DNA from: Neurospora tetraspora
Lineage: Eukaryota > Ascomycota > Sordariomycetes > Sordariales > Sordariaceae
Assembly: GCF_033439725.1 (NCBI RefSeq)
Contig: NW_026944385.1
Span: forward strand, 4,683,001 to 4,747,000
Length of the DNA stretch: 64,000 nucleotides
Reading direction: 5' to 3'
Both the position numbers and the translations under genes were made by a program. Under the pieces are notes generated by a model. That model did not search any database. It was not told where the DNA came from and saw only the letters and a program-made list of their open reading frames with translations. Of the stretch, positions 23,575 through 34,593 are shown piece by piece; positions within the stretch are counted from its first letter, which is position 1; the number at the start of each line of letters is the position of its first letter.

Positions 23575-25522
23575 TCAGGTCTTTCTTTGCAATTTCCCCG
23601 TCTTGATGGCGAAAGAGAACAAGAATGCCAGCAGAGCAAACGAAGTCGACGCCAGAAACGAAATCCTCAAGGCGTCCCCGTACAAGGCCCTGACTGCCTT
23701 TTCCAACTCGGGCGACAGTTCCCGCAGCGCAAACACCGACTTGCGCAGCTTCGCGACAAGCTAGTACTCATTGCCATTGACCATTAGTTACCGTTGCTTC
23801 CCACAGAATATCGAACCATGGCGACACTCACCTCATCTGTTGCCGCATCTCCCAGCGTCGCCGACAGTCTCGCCATCAAGACATTCTGCACAATGGCCGA
23901 CGTTATGGTCACACCGTAAATGGCGCCCATGGACCGGATCAGATACACCGTCGACGTTGCTACCGCTTGATCTGCTTCCGAGTTAGCAGCTCTCCTCTCC
24001 TCCAGACCTGGGCAACCTACCTCGATGCTCAAACAAAGACACAAAGCTAAACAGAATACTGGGAAGAGTCAGTCCAAGACCCAGCGTCGCCGGTACCAAG
24101 AACACGAATTCCTTTCGTCGATCGCCCGTCGTCCCCAAGGTCACTGCGAGCATGTTACCGATCAGCGTCATGGCTGTTCCCAACCGAACGTTATAGCTTA
24201 GACGTGTCCCGCGTTGCATCAGAGCCCCTGCCATCACTCCGCCCACCGGCGTTGCTAACGACGGCATCACGAGCCTCAGACCTGCCTTGGACGGCGAGTC
24301 TCCCCGGACGGCCTGGAAGTACAACGGGATCATAAACATATACTGAGAGAAAAGGGGGTGGTTAGCAGATCTTCCGTCAAAGCGACCTAGGCACTCGGTA
24401 CTTACAGCATACGATGCCATGCCGGAAAAGATGTTGCTCAACTGCACCGCACATGGTTGCCAGCCTTGCAGCATCCGCAACGGTATCATCGGCATTGCCT
24501 TGGTCTTTGCCTCGACCACGATGAACCCGACCAACAACGCACAACTCGTTACCAGGGCGGTGACTACCGGCACGCTTGACCAAGGATACTCGTTGCCCCC
24601 AAAGCTCAATCCCAAGAGTTGGACTACGAGTCCTACAACCAGCAGCGTGGCCCCGGACAGATCGAGACATTGCAATGCAGACCGGATATGTCGCTTTGGG
24701 CCCGTCAGCTCGACCAGGTGCAACGGGTTTTCCAGCACAAAGTACCCGACCACGACAGCTACCAACGACACGGGCACCTGCGACAAGAAGCACCATCTCC
24801 ATCCGATGGTCTCGGCAATGGTGCCCCCGAGTGATGCCCCAAGCACGGACCCAAATCCATGGAGAATGTTTTGCATCGCTTGGTACATACCGCGCTGCTT
24901 AAAGGGAATCATGTCCGAGTTGATGACAGTCGCTAGTGGTGTGGTCAACAAGTGCTCTCCGAGGCGCCGAATAGAAAAAAAAGGTCAGCTCACCCATGGT
25001 GATCAACCCTCCTCCCCCAAACCCGGCCACGGCCCGCATGATGTTGAGGGTTAGCATGTCTTGGGCCATGGAGCACCCAAAGCAGCCAGCCATGAACGTT
25101 ACGGTGGATACAAAGAAGCAGAGGCGCCGTCCGAACAAATCTGACAGTCTACCATAGAGCGGCTGGAACGCAGTACTCGTGATAAGGTACGATGTCGTCA
25201 ACCAGGCAGCGTTGTTTGCGGCACCAAACTCGGAGCTGATGGCGGCATACGTCGACGCCGTGATGGTCGTGTCGAATCCCGACAGGAAGACGTTGGCCCA
25301 CAAGGCTGTCCACGCAAGGTCAGTGTCTTCTTCTCTTGTTATCCAACCAAGCGGTTACGTACCAATCTCAATCCACCAGAATCCTGGCCCTGGTTTCCAT
25401 ACTTCTTCTACATCCGACGGCTTTGTTGGTTGCGACTCCAAGAGAGGTGATGTTTCGCCCACGTCGGAACACAGCGTGGAGTTGCTGTCGCTATCAGACA
25501 CATCCTGTGCATTGTTGTTCAT
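23575..25522 (-). CDS. MFS transporter, VBA/FNX1-type (vacuolar basic amino acid or drug:H+ antiporter)
   Basis: Six exons: 25522-25363, 25305-24994, 24932-24406, 24342-24021, 23971-23832, 23760-23575; introns of 49-71 bp, all GT-AG; total 548 residues. The N-terminus is acidic and cytosolic and carries SPLLE, a dileucine-type motif found in vacuolar transporters. The first helix region reads LSGFDTTITASTYAAISSEF. GRLSDLFGRR is the MFS A motif between helices 2 and 3. LGASLGGTIAETIGWRWCF (from about 24.84 kb) is the antiporter-type motif C and helix 5/6 region of DHA2 transporters. The last exon gives a helix near the C-terminus (FLASTSFALLAFLFSFAI). Similarity to S. pombe Fnx1 and yeast Vba proteins is by recognition, so the substrate is uncertain. 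The ATG follows GTG-free leader sequence and is the first ATG in frame. Confidence 0.88.
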
Positions 25523-27693
25523 GTCAATGATATATGGCACAATTGAGCTTGCCGGTCAAGGATGATGGTGTCTCCAATTGCAAAACACAAAGCAGATGTT
25601 TATCGCCAGGTTTTTACAGTTTACAGGCAGCGGGAGATGGCACCGATATCGACGTCGGCTGGCGAGAGCAAAAGAGGGGTGGGAAGGTCAGAAGACCTGG
25701 ACCTCCTTGTGCTGCACGGTACCACATACTCTTTTCGGGATGCCGTGATCGGACAGCCACCTTCAACCTCGGGGGTGATGTAACTCCGGCTGCAGAGCTA
25801 ACACCATGTTTTATCGACGAGACATGGTTCAAGCACCCGCAGTCAATGGGCTCTTTCCAGGGTCTTCTGTTCCCGGACTCATTCACCTGTGCAGTCTTGG
25901 CGAAAGGGGTGGGATTGTGCACACCACAACTTTTTGAGATTTGGACCTTCGAAACGGAAAGATCAAGGAAGACTTCATTCGCTTGCATCTCCACCAAATG
26001 AGGAGATGCATAAAAACTGAAAGTGCGTTCGAAATCAGAGTACTTGTAACTATCAGCGCAACAGTTTCTCTGAAAGTTTAGCTGAGGTTTTTTATTTTCT
26101 TATTGCGTTTCGAAGGTCCAAATCTCAAAACGTTGTTGTGTACACAAACCCCCCCTTTCGCCAAGACTGCACAGGTCAATGAGTCCGTGAGTGTATGACT
26201 TGAGTGGGGGAGGCGTCCCATTGGAGCAAAAGCACGCCGTTATCAAGTGTGGGAGGACTCGAAGTCGAAAGAATGTTCTGCGATATCTTCACCACCTCAA
26301 TTCCATCGAGATGTCTTCGTTCAATGTCTTGCTTCACACCCGCCCGTCAAAGTTGGCACGACCCAGTATTGAACCTGGTCAATTGGCCAGAGGAGAAGCG
26401 ATATGCTCTGGTCTTTGATACTGGTCCCCTGTATTTTGCTGAACTTTCCTCGCTTACCTTTGCCGCCGAATGCCTGTTTCCCCGCAGTTTGCCCTGTCAC
26501 TGCCAAGTCGGCCTGGCCCGATCGATAATTCGAGGCTTGAGGTGAAGTAGCGAAGCGTGTCGAATATAGGGGGTTCAGAGCTGGCACTACTCCATCACCT
26601 CGATGGAGCTCCAATTTTTGGGTGTTTGGCGCAGTGGTCAATATCTGACAAAGCGTGCCTTAGCACGTGATACCCACGTTTTTGACCACTCTTTTGTCTT
26701 GACTCGTCATCGCAGGACTAAATGGATGATTGAACAGTTTGGGTCAGTATCCCAAAGTTTTCGCGGATGCCGTTTGGAAAAGGGTCTGAGTACATGCTTC
26801 CGTTTGCAAATTGCCGTGTAACATGTCCCTGCAAATCCCCATGTTACACATCTTGCGAACGAGACAGCTGCTTGGTTGGGCATTGACTTCTGACGGCGTG
26901 TTTTCAGTTTGTTCGCTGGGCTGCAATGCCTTATTCCGGTCGGTTGGCTGTGAAACCACCGACTGATATCAGAGTATAGGTAGTCGTTTGACGACAAAGT
27001 TGCATATGTATAGCCAGTGACTTCCTCCAACATGTTTCCCGATTCGCAGCACAAAATAACGCGGGCAAAGTCTTCAGCGAGGCCAAAGTTGACACGCCCT
27101 GACAAATTGTCAACAGAGTCGAGGAATCTCACACGAGCACTGCGTACAAAAGACCGTCTTCCATTTGCTTTTCAAATGGCCTTTATCAATCATTTGGTGC
27201 TCGAGTTACCTACGGTCCTTGGGCGAGCAGGCGAGCAACGACATCAAGTTCCAGGCCTCTTGCAGTCGTAACAACCCAGATACGAAGATGGATAAAGAAC
27301 CAGGCGACGAATGGCAGTTCTTTAACGCCGCTGTCTGTCGTCAGCAGCATGAGCGGCATTGCACGACGTGGACGACGCACTGAGGCCTACAACGCCTCAT
27401 GGAGAAAAATCTCAGCGAACAGCAAACGGAAAACTGCTACTTTGCTTGGCACCCGACTACCCGTGGTGGAGGATGGCCTGTGAAGTAGCTGGTCCTTTAC
27501 CTTTCAGAACTCCGAACGTCCCTTCATACCCATCTCGATGCGGTCTACTTTTCCTACGCCCATCTCCCCCTCTTTTTCTGTTCAATTCTTCCCTTCGCTG
27601 AGGTCGCCCCTTGACTCCTGTTGTCCAGCTTCCTTGGAGTTCTCATCTTACGTCTGAGTATTCCTGGCCGACCTCGAGCCTACCAGTCAAGCC
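25523..27693. promoter_or_regulatory. Divergent upstream region of the MFS and helicase genes
   Basis: About 2.2 kb between two divergent starts; it contains the foldback element at 25874-26187. The rest holds only short random-looking frames. Confidence 0.4.
25874..26187. mobile_element. Foldback / MITE-like element with about 83-bp inverted arms
   Basis: The left arm (25874-25956) and right arm (26106-26187) are near-perfect reverse complements: both read CGGACTCATT(C/G)ACCTGTGC from the outer end and end in GATTTGGACCTTCGAAACG inward. They differ by a few substitutions and small length changes in the middle. The 149-bp core (25957-26105) has no coding frame. I see no clear target-site duplication, so the class is uncertain. 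It is a non-autonomous DNA element or a hairpin-forming insertion in the promoter region of the MFS gene, about 350 bp from its start. Confidence 0.7.
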
Positions 27694-30600
27694 ATGTCGA
27701 AAGCAAAACAGAAGAGCCGCCCAAAGACCCAATTGCAACAACAAACTCCCGTCATAGAAGCTCAGGAATCCTTACATGACCGGGCACAAGCGCAACAACC
27801 CAAGAGTCACGTTCATCAGACGAGACCTGTCGAAACGCAAGCCGCTCAGCCACCCGATCACCGACAAAGAGCAGCGTATAATCGCTGGAAGAAATCCCTC
27901 GAGTGTCGCAAGCTACGAGAATCAGGCGCCAACAGCCTTCAGCATATTTGGGCAGAAGGATACAAACTTCTCGAGACGGATAGTAGCGAGCTCCATGCCT
28001 GCATGCTCGCCGACTTGGTTGATGACAAGACAGGAGGTCCATTCATTCTTGGCCGGACGATATCTACATCGCTGGAACATGACGACTGGGGGTACAGACT
28101 CGCACTCTACGAAGCCCTGTTGAAAGTCATTACGCACCCTTCACTAGTTGCCCATCCAACCGCGCCCAGCAACCACCTTGCAATTCTCTATACCCTCATT
28201 GGCGAAGAGGACGGCGTGGAAGGAATTGAGTGGTTGACAACACTTACCGGCCTCTTTGACCGTGTGCAGGTCGGACAAATTCACAGTTTGGTTTATTTGA
28301 CAGCCAAAGCGCTCAAGAAGCTGCTCGACCGGTACCCACCGCTCAAATACGACGACCGTTCACATGCACTTCGCGATGTTCTGCATACATTGCTGGCTGC
28401 TGGGGCCGCTCATGGCTCAGAATTACCGCCCAAGATTGGTGGGACGACCACTCGCGGTACCCCGGCGCCCGTTGGGGACATAAATACAAACCATTCACAA
28501 CAAACCCCAACCGAGGCCAAACAGACCCCTCTTCGCACAAAACAACCACAGCTAGTTATCCCGAGCCCTGGAGCAAAGCCGGGTGGCCGCCACGACAACG
28601 ATTGCCGAGCAATTGCTGATATTGAGATCTTACCAACGTATGGAGAGATCATGAGCCAGCAGCTGGAGTATCTGCCTACAACAGACTTCACACAAGAGAG
28701 TTTCCTCAAGGATGTCAGAAAACGTTATATCGACACACTTTTTCGGCTCTATCGTCACAACACCTTCTCGACTGTGAAAGATTTCCTTCGCGAGCAGCTG
28801 GCCTACAGTCCGGCCGAGAACCGCACCAACCCAAATCCTTGTGAACTCGGAAATAACGGTCTAGCCCATTTTTATGCCGCGGCTATTATTCAGAAGGTTG
28901 ACGTTAGCCTGGACAACGGTATAACGTGTGCCATATCGTTTCTGCAGCTCCCGCACCTTCGGAAACTGTCACGGACAGACCAGGCTAAATGGTGGGTGGA
29001 ATCCTCACGCCTTGAACCGGGCAAACTGCTTGTCATGGTGGTGTCCCATCGCGGGAGAAGACGACTGCTGTACCTTGTCGGAGAGGATGAATACAAGGAG
29101 AGGCACCTATCGACAAAGTTCAAGGAAAGGATGTCCGGAATGCGACCTACGGTGCATGTCAAGCTGGCCCGAGAGACCGAGGAGGACATGACTCTACTCA
29201 ACGAGCTACATGTTGCACAAGCACATGGACATCTCTTTGAGCTCTGTGGGCTCATTCCGCAGGCCTATGAACCCACGCTAACGAACATCCAACGGATGTC
29301 CAAGGATACTGATTTGGCGTTTCAACAGTGGATTATTCCGACATCAAAGACTGCTAAGCAGCATCTTACAGTTCCCCCACCCGCCTATGCTCGGAAGCAG
29401 GGATTTCTGTACAGGCTTGACTGTATCAGCAAGGAGCAGCAACCCATAGGCTTGAAACTGGATCCGAACAAATCCCCGAAGGGCAAGGACTTGACCGCAC
29501 TGCAGAGTGCTACCGGGCTCAATGCAAGTCAAGCCCAAGCCCTAGTCGCCGCGCTTAGCCAAGAATTTGTCCAGATTCAGGGGCCGCCCGGTACAGGGAA
29601 GACGTATGTCGGTCTTCAAATTGTCAAGGTCTTGGTGGAACACAAAACGACTTGCCAGCTTTCACCCATTTTCATCGTGTAAGTCTTTTGTCAGATACAG
29701 GTTCATGTCGGGCTCCTCACCTGTTGCCACTTGCTAACTTCAGATTCCTCAATAGTTGTGAGACCAACCATGCCTTGGACCAATTCGGCGAGCATATCGT
29801 TGAAGCCGGCATCAACAACGTTATACGTGTCGGAAGCCGCAGCAAGTCGAAGCTGTTGGAGAAACACAATTTCTATTTGGTGAAAATGAAAAGGACAACC
29901 AAAGGGGAAAAGAAAGCAAAGGGCAGGGTGCTTGCACAAATTAACACGGCGCTTTCCCGTGCCAGGAGCTGCCTTGGTCCGATCCATCAAGCAATGGCAG
30001 GACGACCAGGCTGGCCGCTTTTGAAGAATTTCCTTTCGAGCAAATATCCCAGGATCTACAGCCAACTCAAACCGGATGATGCCGAAGGGTTTACACTCGT
30101 TGGCGACCCTATCATGAATTGGCTCGGGCAGAGGCCGGCACATTCAGCCAAGGGCTCGAAGACGAATGCTCCTAATCACTCACGCTTGATCGTAAAAGCT
30201 GAGACCAACATCCTTTCGCTTGCAGTCCATGAGCGGTGGACATTGCTCCATTACTGGCTCGGTCAGCTTGCCCAGGAGCAAACCAAACTTCTAATGAAGC
30301 ATCTGGACAAAGCTCGGAGCCTTCGTCAGGATCTCGCGAGACTCAACGCTGACATCAACTGTCGGATTCTCGGAAGGGCAGATATTGTCTTGATGACAAC
30401 CTCGAGGCTGGCTCATGACAACGAAATGCTTCGCAAAATGAAGCCTAAGGTCATTATTTGCGAGGAGGCAGCTGAGGTGATGGAGCCCCGCATGATGGCA
30501 GCGTTCATACCTGGAGTCGAACATCTCATCCAGATTGGCGATCACCAGCAATTACGCCCATTGGTGCAGAACTCTCTGCAGTTCAGCATGGAGACCAAGG

Positions 30601-32834
30601 TTGGAAAGCACTACCAGCTTGACCGCAGCCTTTTCGAGAGACGTGTCACCGGTGAGCCTGGGATGAAGCCTCTCGCCGTCATCCAGCTGAACGAGCAGCA
30701 ACGCATGCCACCTGAGATTTCTGCGCTCATCCGAAATAACGTTTACAAAGACCTTAAAGATGGCTCTCGCGTCAAGAACCGTCCAATGGTGGTTGGCCTA
30801 CGGGACAGACTGTTTTGGTGGGATCATGGTTACTACGAAGACATTGGCCTGAATGCAGCTCAAGGCATGTCTTATATTAACTCCATGGAAGTTGCGATGG
30901 CTACCGCCCTTGTCCGTCATCTTGTCCGGCAGGGAGTCTACGAAGGTAAAGATATTGCCATTCTCACGCCATACGCAGGCCAGCTGCTCAAGCTTCAGGC
31001 AGCACTTGACGAGCATTTTGAGGTTGTCTTGAGCGAAAGAGACGAAGAACGCTTAGCTGCCCAAGGATTTGACAAGAAGAACAAGGTCGGAGATTCCGAG
31101 ATCCAAACCCAAACGCTGTTACCGTCGGGCAAGATGCAGATGACAGATGGCATACGGCTTGCTACGGTTGACGGTTTTCAAGGCGAGCAGGCGAAGATCA
31201 TCATCATCTCCCTTGTCCGCAGCAACAAGAAGAGCAAAGTAGGCTTTCTGAAGCTGAAGAACCGGATCAATGTTCTTCTCAGTCGAGTTCAGCACGGCAT
31301 GTATCTCATCGGGAACGCGGCAACGTTTCCGGCTGTGGACATGTGGAAGGATGTCTACCGGCAAATCTCAGCCAGGAAGGCGGCGGGTCCTTCGATTCCT
31401 CTTTGTTGCCCACGGCATCCCAACACGCCGATACACTGTACATCACCGGATGATTTTGCCAGTGTCAGTCCCGAGGGAGGTTGTACACTTGACTGCGTCG
31501 ACCGGCTTCCAGTCTGCGGCCATCCCTGCCCGAACAAGTGTCATTCGGAGATGCTACACAAGGCCGTCATCTGCCCGAAGCCTTGTCCCAGAGTTCGGAA
31601 AACATGTAAGCATGTTTGCCCAAAACCCTGTGGAAAAGAGTGTGGAAAGTGTATGGTGATCGTCAACGACACAAAACTCCCGTGTGGCCATATCAAGGAC
31701 AAGCTCCTATGCTATCAGCTCTTGGACCTGGAATCTGTCCTCTGCCGCGTCAAGGTGGACAAACAGGCACCAGCTTGTGGCCATACGGTAAATGTCGACT
31801 GCTCCACGGACGTGTCCTCGAGCAAATTTCTCTGTGAGGCAAGGTGCAATGCGTTGCTACCCTGTAACCACAAGTGTCAGGGCACATGCTGGCTGTGCCG
31901 CAGTTACGACCAAGAGAAATGCGTCACCGTGGAACACAAGACGTGCGAGATTTGCCAGCCATCTACTTGGGGCTTGGGGGACATTGAGCGCATGCTAGCG
32001 TTTGTCGATGGCCAGCTGACACAGTCGGCCGACGCTGCTGATGTCGATACCGCTAAGCAGCATTTTCTTGGGAAGAAGCTGGCAGCCGATGACCATGGCG
32101 AAGTGTCCGAAGGACCGCCTTCTCAAGACCGCTACGAGAGTTGCCACAAGCTGCTAGCTCTTTGCCAGCAGACGCAAGAGCGTATGATGGCTCATGACTC
32201 CTTGACGGCAGCCATGAACGGACTCAGTCTCGATCGGAGCTCTCAACCACAGGCACAGGCAGATGCCCAGAAACCAAGTGCTTTACCCGCTGAACTCAAG
32301 CTGCTAGGCGCGAGACTGATCGAGCACAAAGTCCAGGAGGCAATAATCCGCGACAAGTTCAGACTGTCGGTCAAGATGGGCGAGGACCAAAACCAGTTCT
32401 GTTCGGGCGCTGATCTCCAACTGCAGCGCTCCGTGGCCTCCTTCCTGCGAACCGGCGCCGTCCTGCTCGATGATTGTTCCAAAGCCAAGTTGCCGCGTTT
32501 GGCTTTCATCGCTACGATCTTGTACGCCAGAGTCGCTTTGATGGTTTTGCTATATCGCCAGTGCCTTTTTCTTTACGACGGCTGCGCCGCTCCTTCTGAC
32601 GCTCTAGTTGATGAAGCTTCCAAGGAGGTGACAAAACGACTGGGACGGATTTTCGAGATGTTTGTCACTGCGCGGGGGTTGTGCGACGAGTCTTCGGAGG
32701 AGGACGTGGATCTTAGGAGATGCGTGCAGGAAGTGTTGAGGTTTAGGAAGACGCCGGTTGAGAAGTTGATGTTGAAGGAAGTGGTTGAGGGGATTGGTGA
32801 GGCGCCGGTTGTTTTCGTGTCGAGGTCGGGGTGA
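27694..32834 (+). CDS. NFX1-type zinc-finger SF1 helicase (ZNFX1/Hrr1-like)
   Basis: Two exons, 27694-29678 and 29756-32834, joined by a 77-bp intron (phase 2), give 1687 residues. The acceptor at 29755 (caatag) is preferred over one 12 bases earlier because it gives PIFIVCETNHALDQF, the family sequence of helicase motif Ia. The first 65 residues are Gln-rich and low-complexity. Walker A GPPGTGKT is at 630-637, motif II is IICEEAAEV, motif III is QIGDHQQLRP, then NEQQRMPPEIS, LTPYAGQLLKLQ, TVDGFQGEQAKIIIISLVRS and the final helicase motif NVLLSRVQHGMYLIGN. After this come NFX1-type Cys/His fingers (CGHPCPNKCHSEM, CKHVCPKPCGKECGKC, CNHKCQGTCWLC), then an alpha-helical tail of about 280 residues. 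Relatives act with RNA-dependent RNA polymerase in small-RNA silencing (S. pombe Hrr1, Neurospora SAD-3, animal ZNFX1). Whether this is the orthologue or a paralogue cannot be told here. Confidence 0.9.
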
Positions 32835-33479
32835 ATGTCTCCAGAACATGTCCAGAATGCCAAGGTATTGCATACTCCAGATCATTTTCATCCCAAAACT
32901 GGCCACAAACCAAAGTTGGGATGAGGTAAACAAGAATGGCTTCATTTTAATCTCTTCCATTTGCCATTCAATATTTTCTCTCCGTTCAATTCCCTCCGCC
33001 TTGTGCTCAGATTCCATTCTCTTACTCCTTCCTCAATCCTACCTGGCTGGTACAACCCAACCTCCACCTCCAACTCGCCCTCGATTCCCATCCTCTACCG
33101 CATCACTGGCAACGCTCACTCCCAGGGGGCAGTCTCTATTGCCTACCTCTCACCATCTATACCACTAGAGATTCCACCCTTCCCGACTCTTCTAGGGGTG
33201 ACGCGCGAGCTCATTCCATAGCATTTACCTCGCATCCGAGGAAGCTATTCTCCTCAACTCTCGCTGCAAACTCGCCATCTGGATAACCTCACACACGCTG
33301 CAACAGGTACGGGGGGCTTCATCGCCAGAAAAGTAACGCCGTCGAGCCCACTACTCCATCGATATCACATCAATATCATCATCTGCATCACCGCAAGTGT
33401 CGCGATCAGCTTCACCCCCAGCCTTATTCCTGCCTCAGAATTACCTCAACGAACCCCAACCGCTCAACACTTACTCAAT
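32835..33479. other. Intergenic region
   Basis: About 650 bp, CT-rich toward the end, probably the promoter and leader of the coiled-coil gene. No other gene is supported. Confidence 0.4.
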
Positions 33480-34267
33480 ATGCAGCAGTGGAAGGTCTCC
33501 AAGGCTCGTCTTCACACCGGCTATCGCTTGTCAGGTAAGTCTGATCATGAATCTCACTGTTCCGAGTTGTTATCTTGAAGCGTGTCTGACGTGGATGTAC
33601 CGACACAGGTCGCTCCGAGAGAAAGAGTGCCGGTTCTACGCTTGAGAATATGCTTGAGAACATGAGCCGCGCCAGAGCCTTTAGTGTTCCATGCGGAGGA
33701 TTCCCTTCCAATGCTTCCGGCTTTGCCCTTGGCCGCGATGTTACGCCTGGACCTATCGAGTCCGTCATGTCGACTCCGTCGCCTTCTTCGAGCCCTGAGG
33801 ACCACCTGCAGGCTGAGCATTCACCGGATCCAGTCTCCGTTGACATCGAGGAAGCTCCCGGTTCCGAGCTGGCTGCAAATACGGGCTCTAGCCGCTCTTT
33901 AGATGACCTTGTCGCAATTGCAAGCAACAACAACTACGCTTTGGGTTCGCTCGCCCACGCGTTCTCCAAAGAAGCCTTAGCATTGACGGAGGAGTTCAAC
34001 AAGCATGCCGCCGCCTTGAAGAAACTGCAGGAGAATCTCAAAGCGGTTCAGGCGGAGATGGACCTGATGAAAGCTTTGATGAGACGGCTTGCATTGATGG
34101 AGGAGTGCAACAAGCATGCCGCCTCCTTGAAGAAACTGCAGGAGGATCTCAACGCGGTTCAGGCGGAGATGGACCTGATGAAAGCTTTCATGAGACGGCT
34201 TGCGGGAATGACGAATGCCTCTATGGATGAGTGGATTAGATTTGCGGCCGAGGGGTTGAGTGACTGA
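33480..34267 (+). CDS. Small coiled-coil protein with a 37-residue tandem repeat
   Basis: Two exons, 33480-33534 and 33609-34267 (intron donor gtaagt, acceptor acacag, phase 1), give 237 residues beginning MQQWKVSKARLHTGYRLSG. The upstream exon is supported because the main frame stays open to exactly the acceptor and the spliced frame is continuous. Residues about 45-115 are Ser/Pro-rich and disordered. The C-terminal half is a predicted coiled coil containing two adjacent 37-residue units (33983-34093 and 34094-34204), each with NKHAAxLKKLQExLxAVQAE and DLMKAxMRRLA. I recognise no family. If the first exon is wrong, the protein starts at 33650 with 205 residues. Confidence 0.65.
33983..34204 (+). 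repeat. Tandem duplication, 2 x 111 bp, in frame
   Basis: Units 33983-34093 and 34094-34204 are equal in length and differ at seven of 111 positions. Six of the seven change the amino acid (T/M, F/C, A/S, N/D, K/N, L/F); one is silent. Confidence 0.92.
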
Positions 34268-34593
34268 GTCTAGGTCAACTGATAAGGAGTTGGAGGAGGG
34301 CAGAGGGGAGAGATTAGCTGGAGAAGTAGCACGGGGTCACGCACGCTGAGGGCGAGATCGGGAGACGGCAAACACGATCTGTGAAGAACATGCTCTGGTT
34401 CAATGTTGGCCTCAACTTTGGCATTTGGACATGGGAAAGGATACAAATCCAAGCTTTTTTGACAGAAAACATATCCTCATAGGTACATATAGTCAAATTA
34501 AGTCAAATTGGTATCAACTATCCAAGCAAATAAACTGGTATCCTGAACTCAAAAAGCGAACAAAACCCTGGTGCTACCAAGCGCACGACCACC
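34268..34593. other. Intergenic region between convergent ends
   Basis: Only 326 bp separate two convergent genes. I see no gene. Confidence 0.4.

Noticed and set aside
25534-26001. 155-codon plus-strand frame
   Set aside because: Runs into the left arm of the foldback element and overlaps the transporter leader; composition looks random.
26615-26680. Second tRNA-like start (TGGCGCAGTGG) followed by a T-run
   Set aside because: Only about 57 bases separate the candidate acceptor strands and no B-box is present, so no tRNA can fold.
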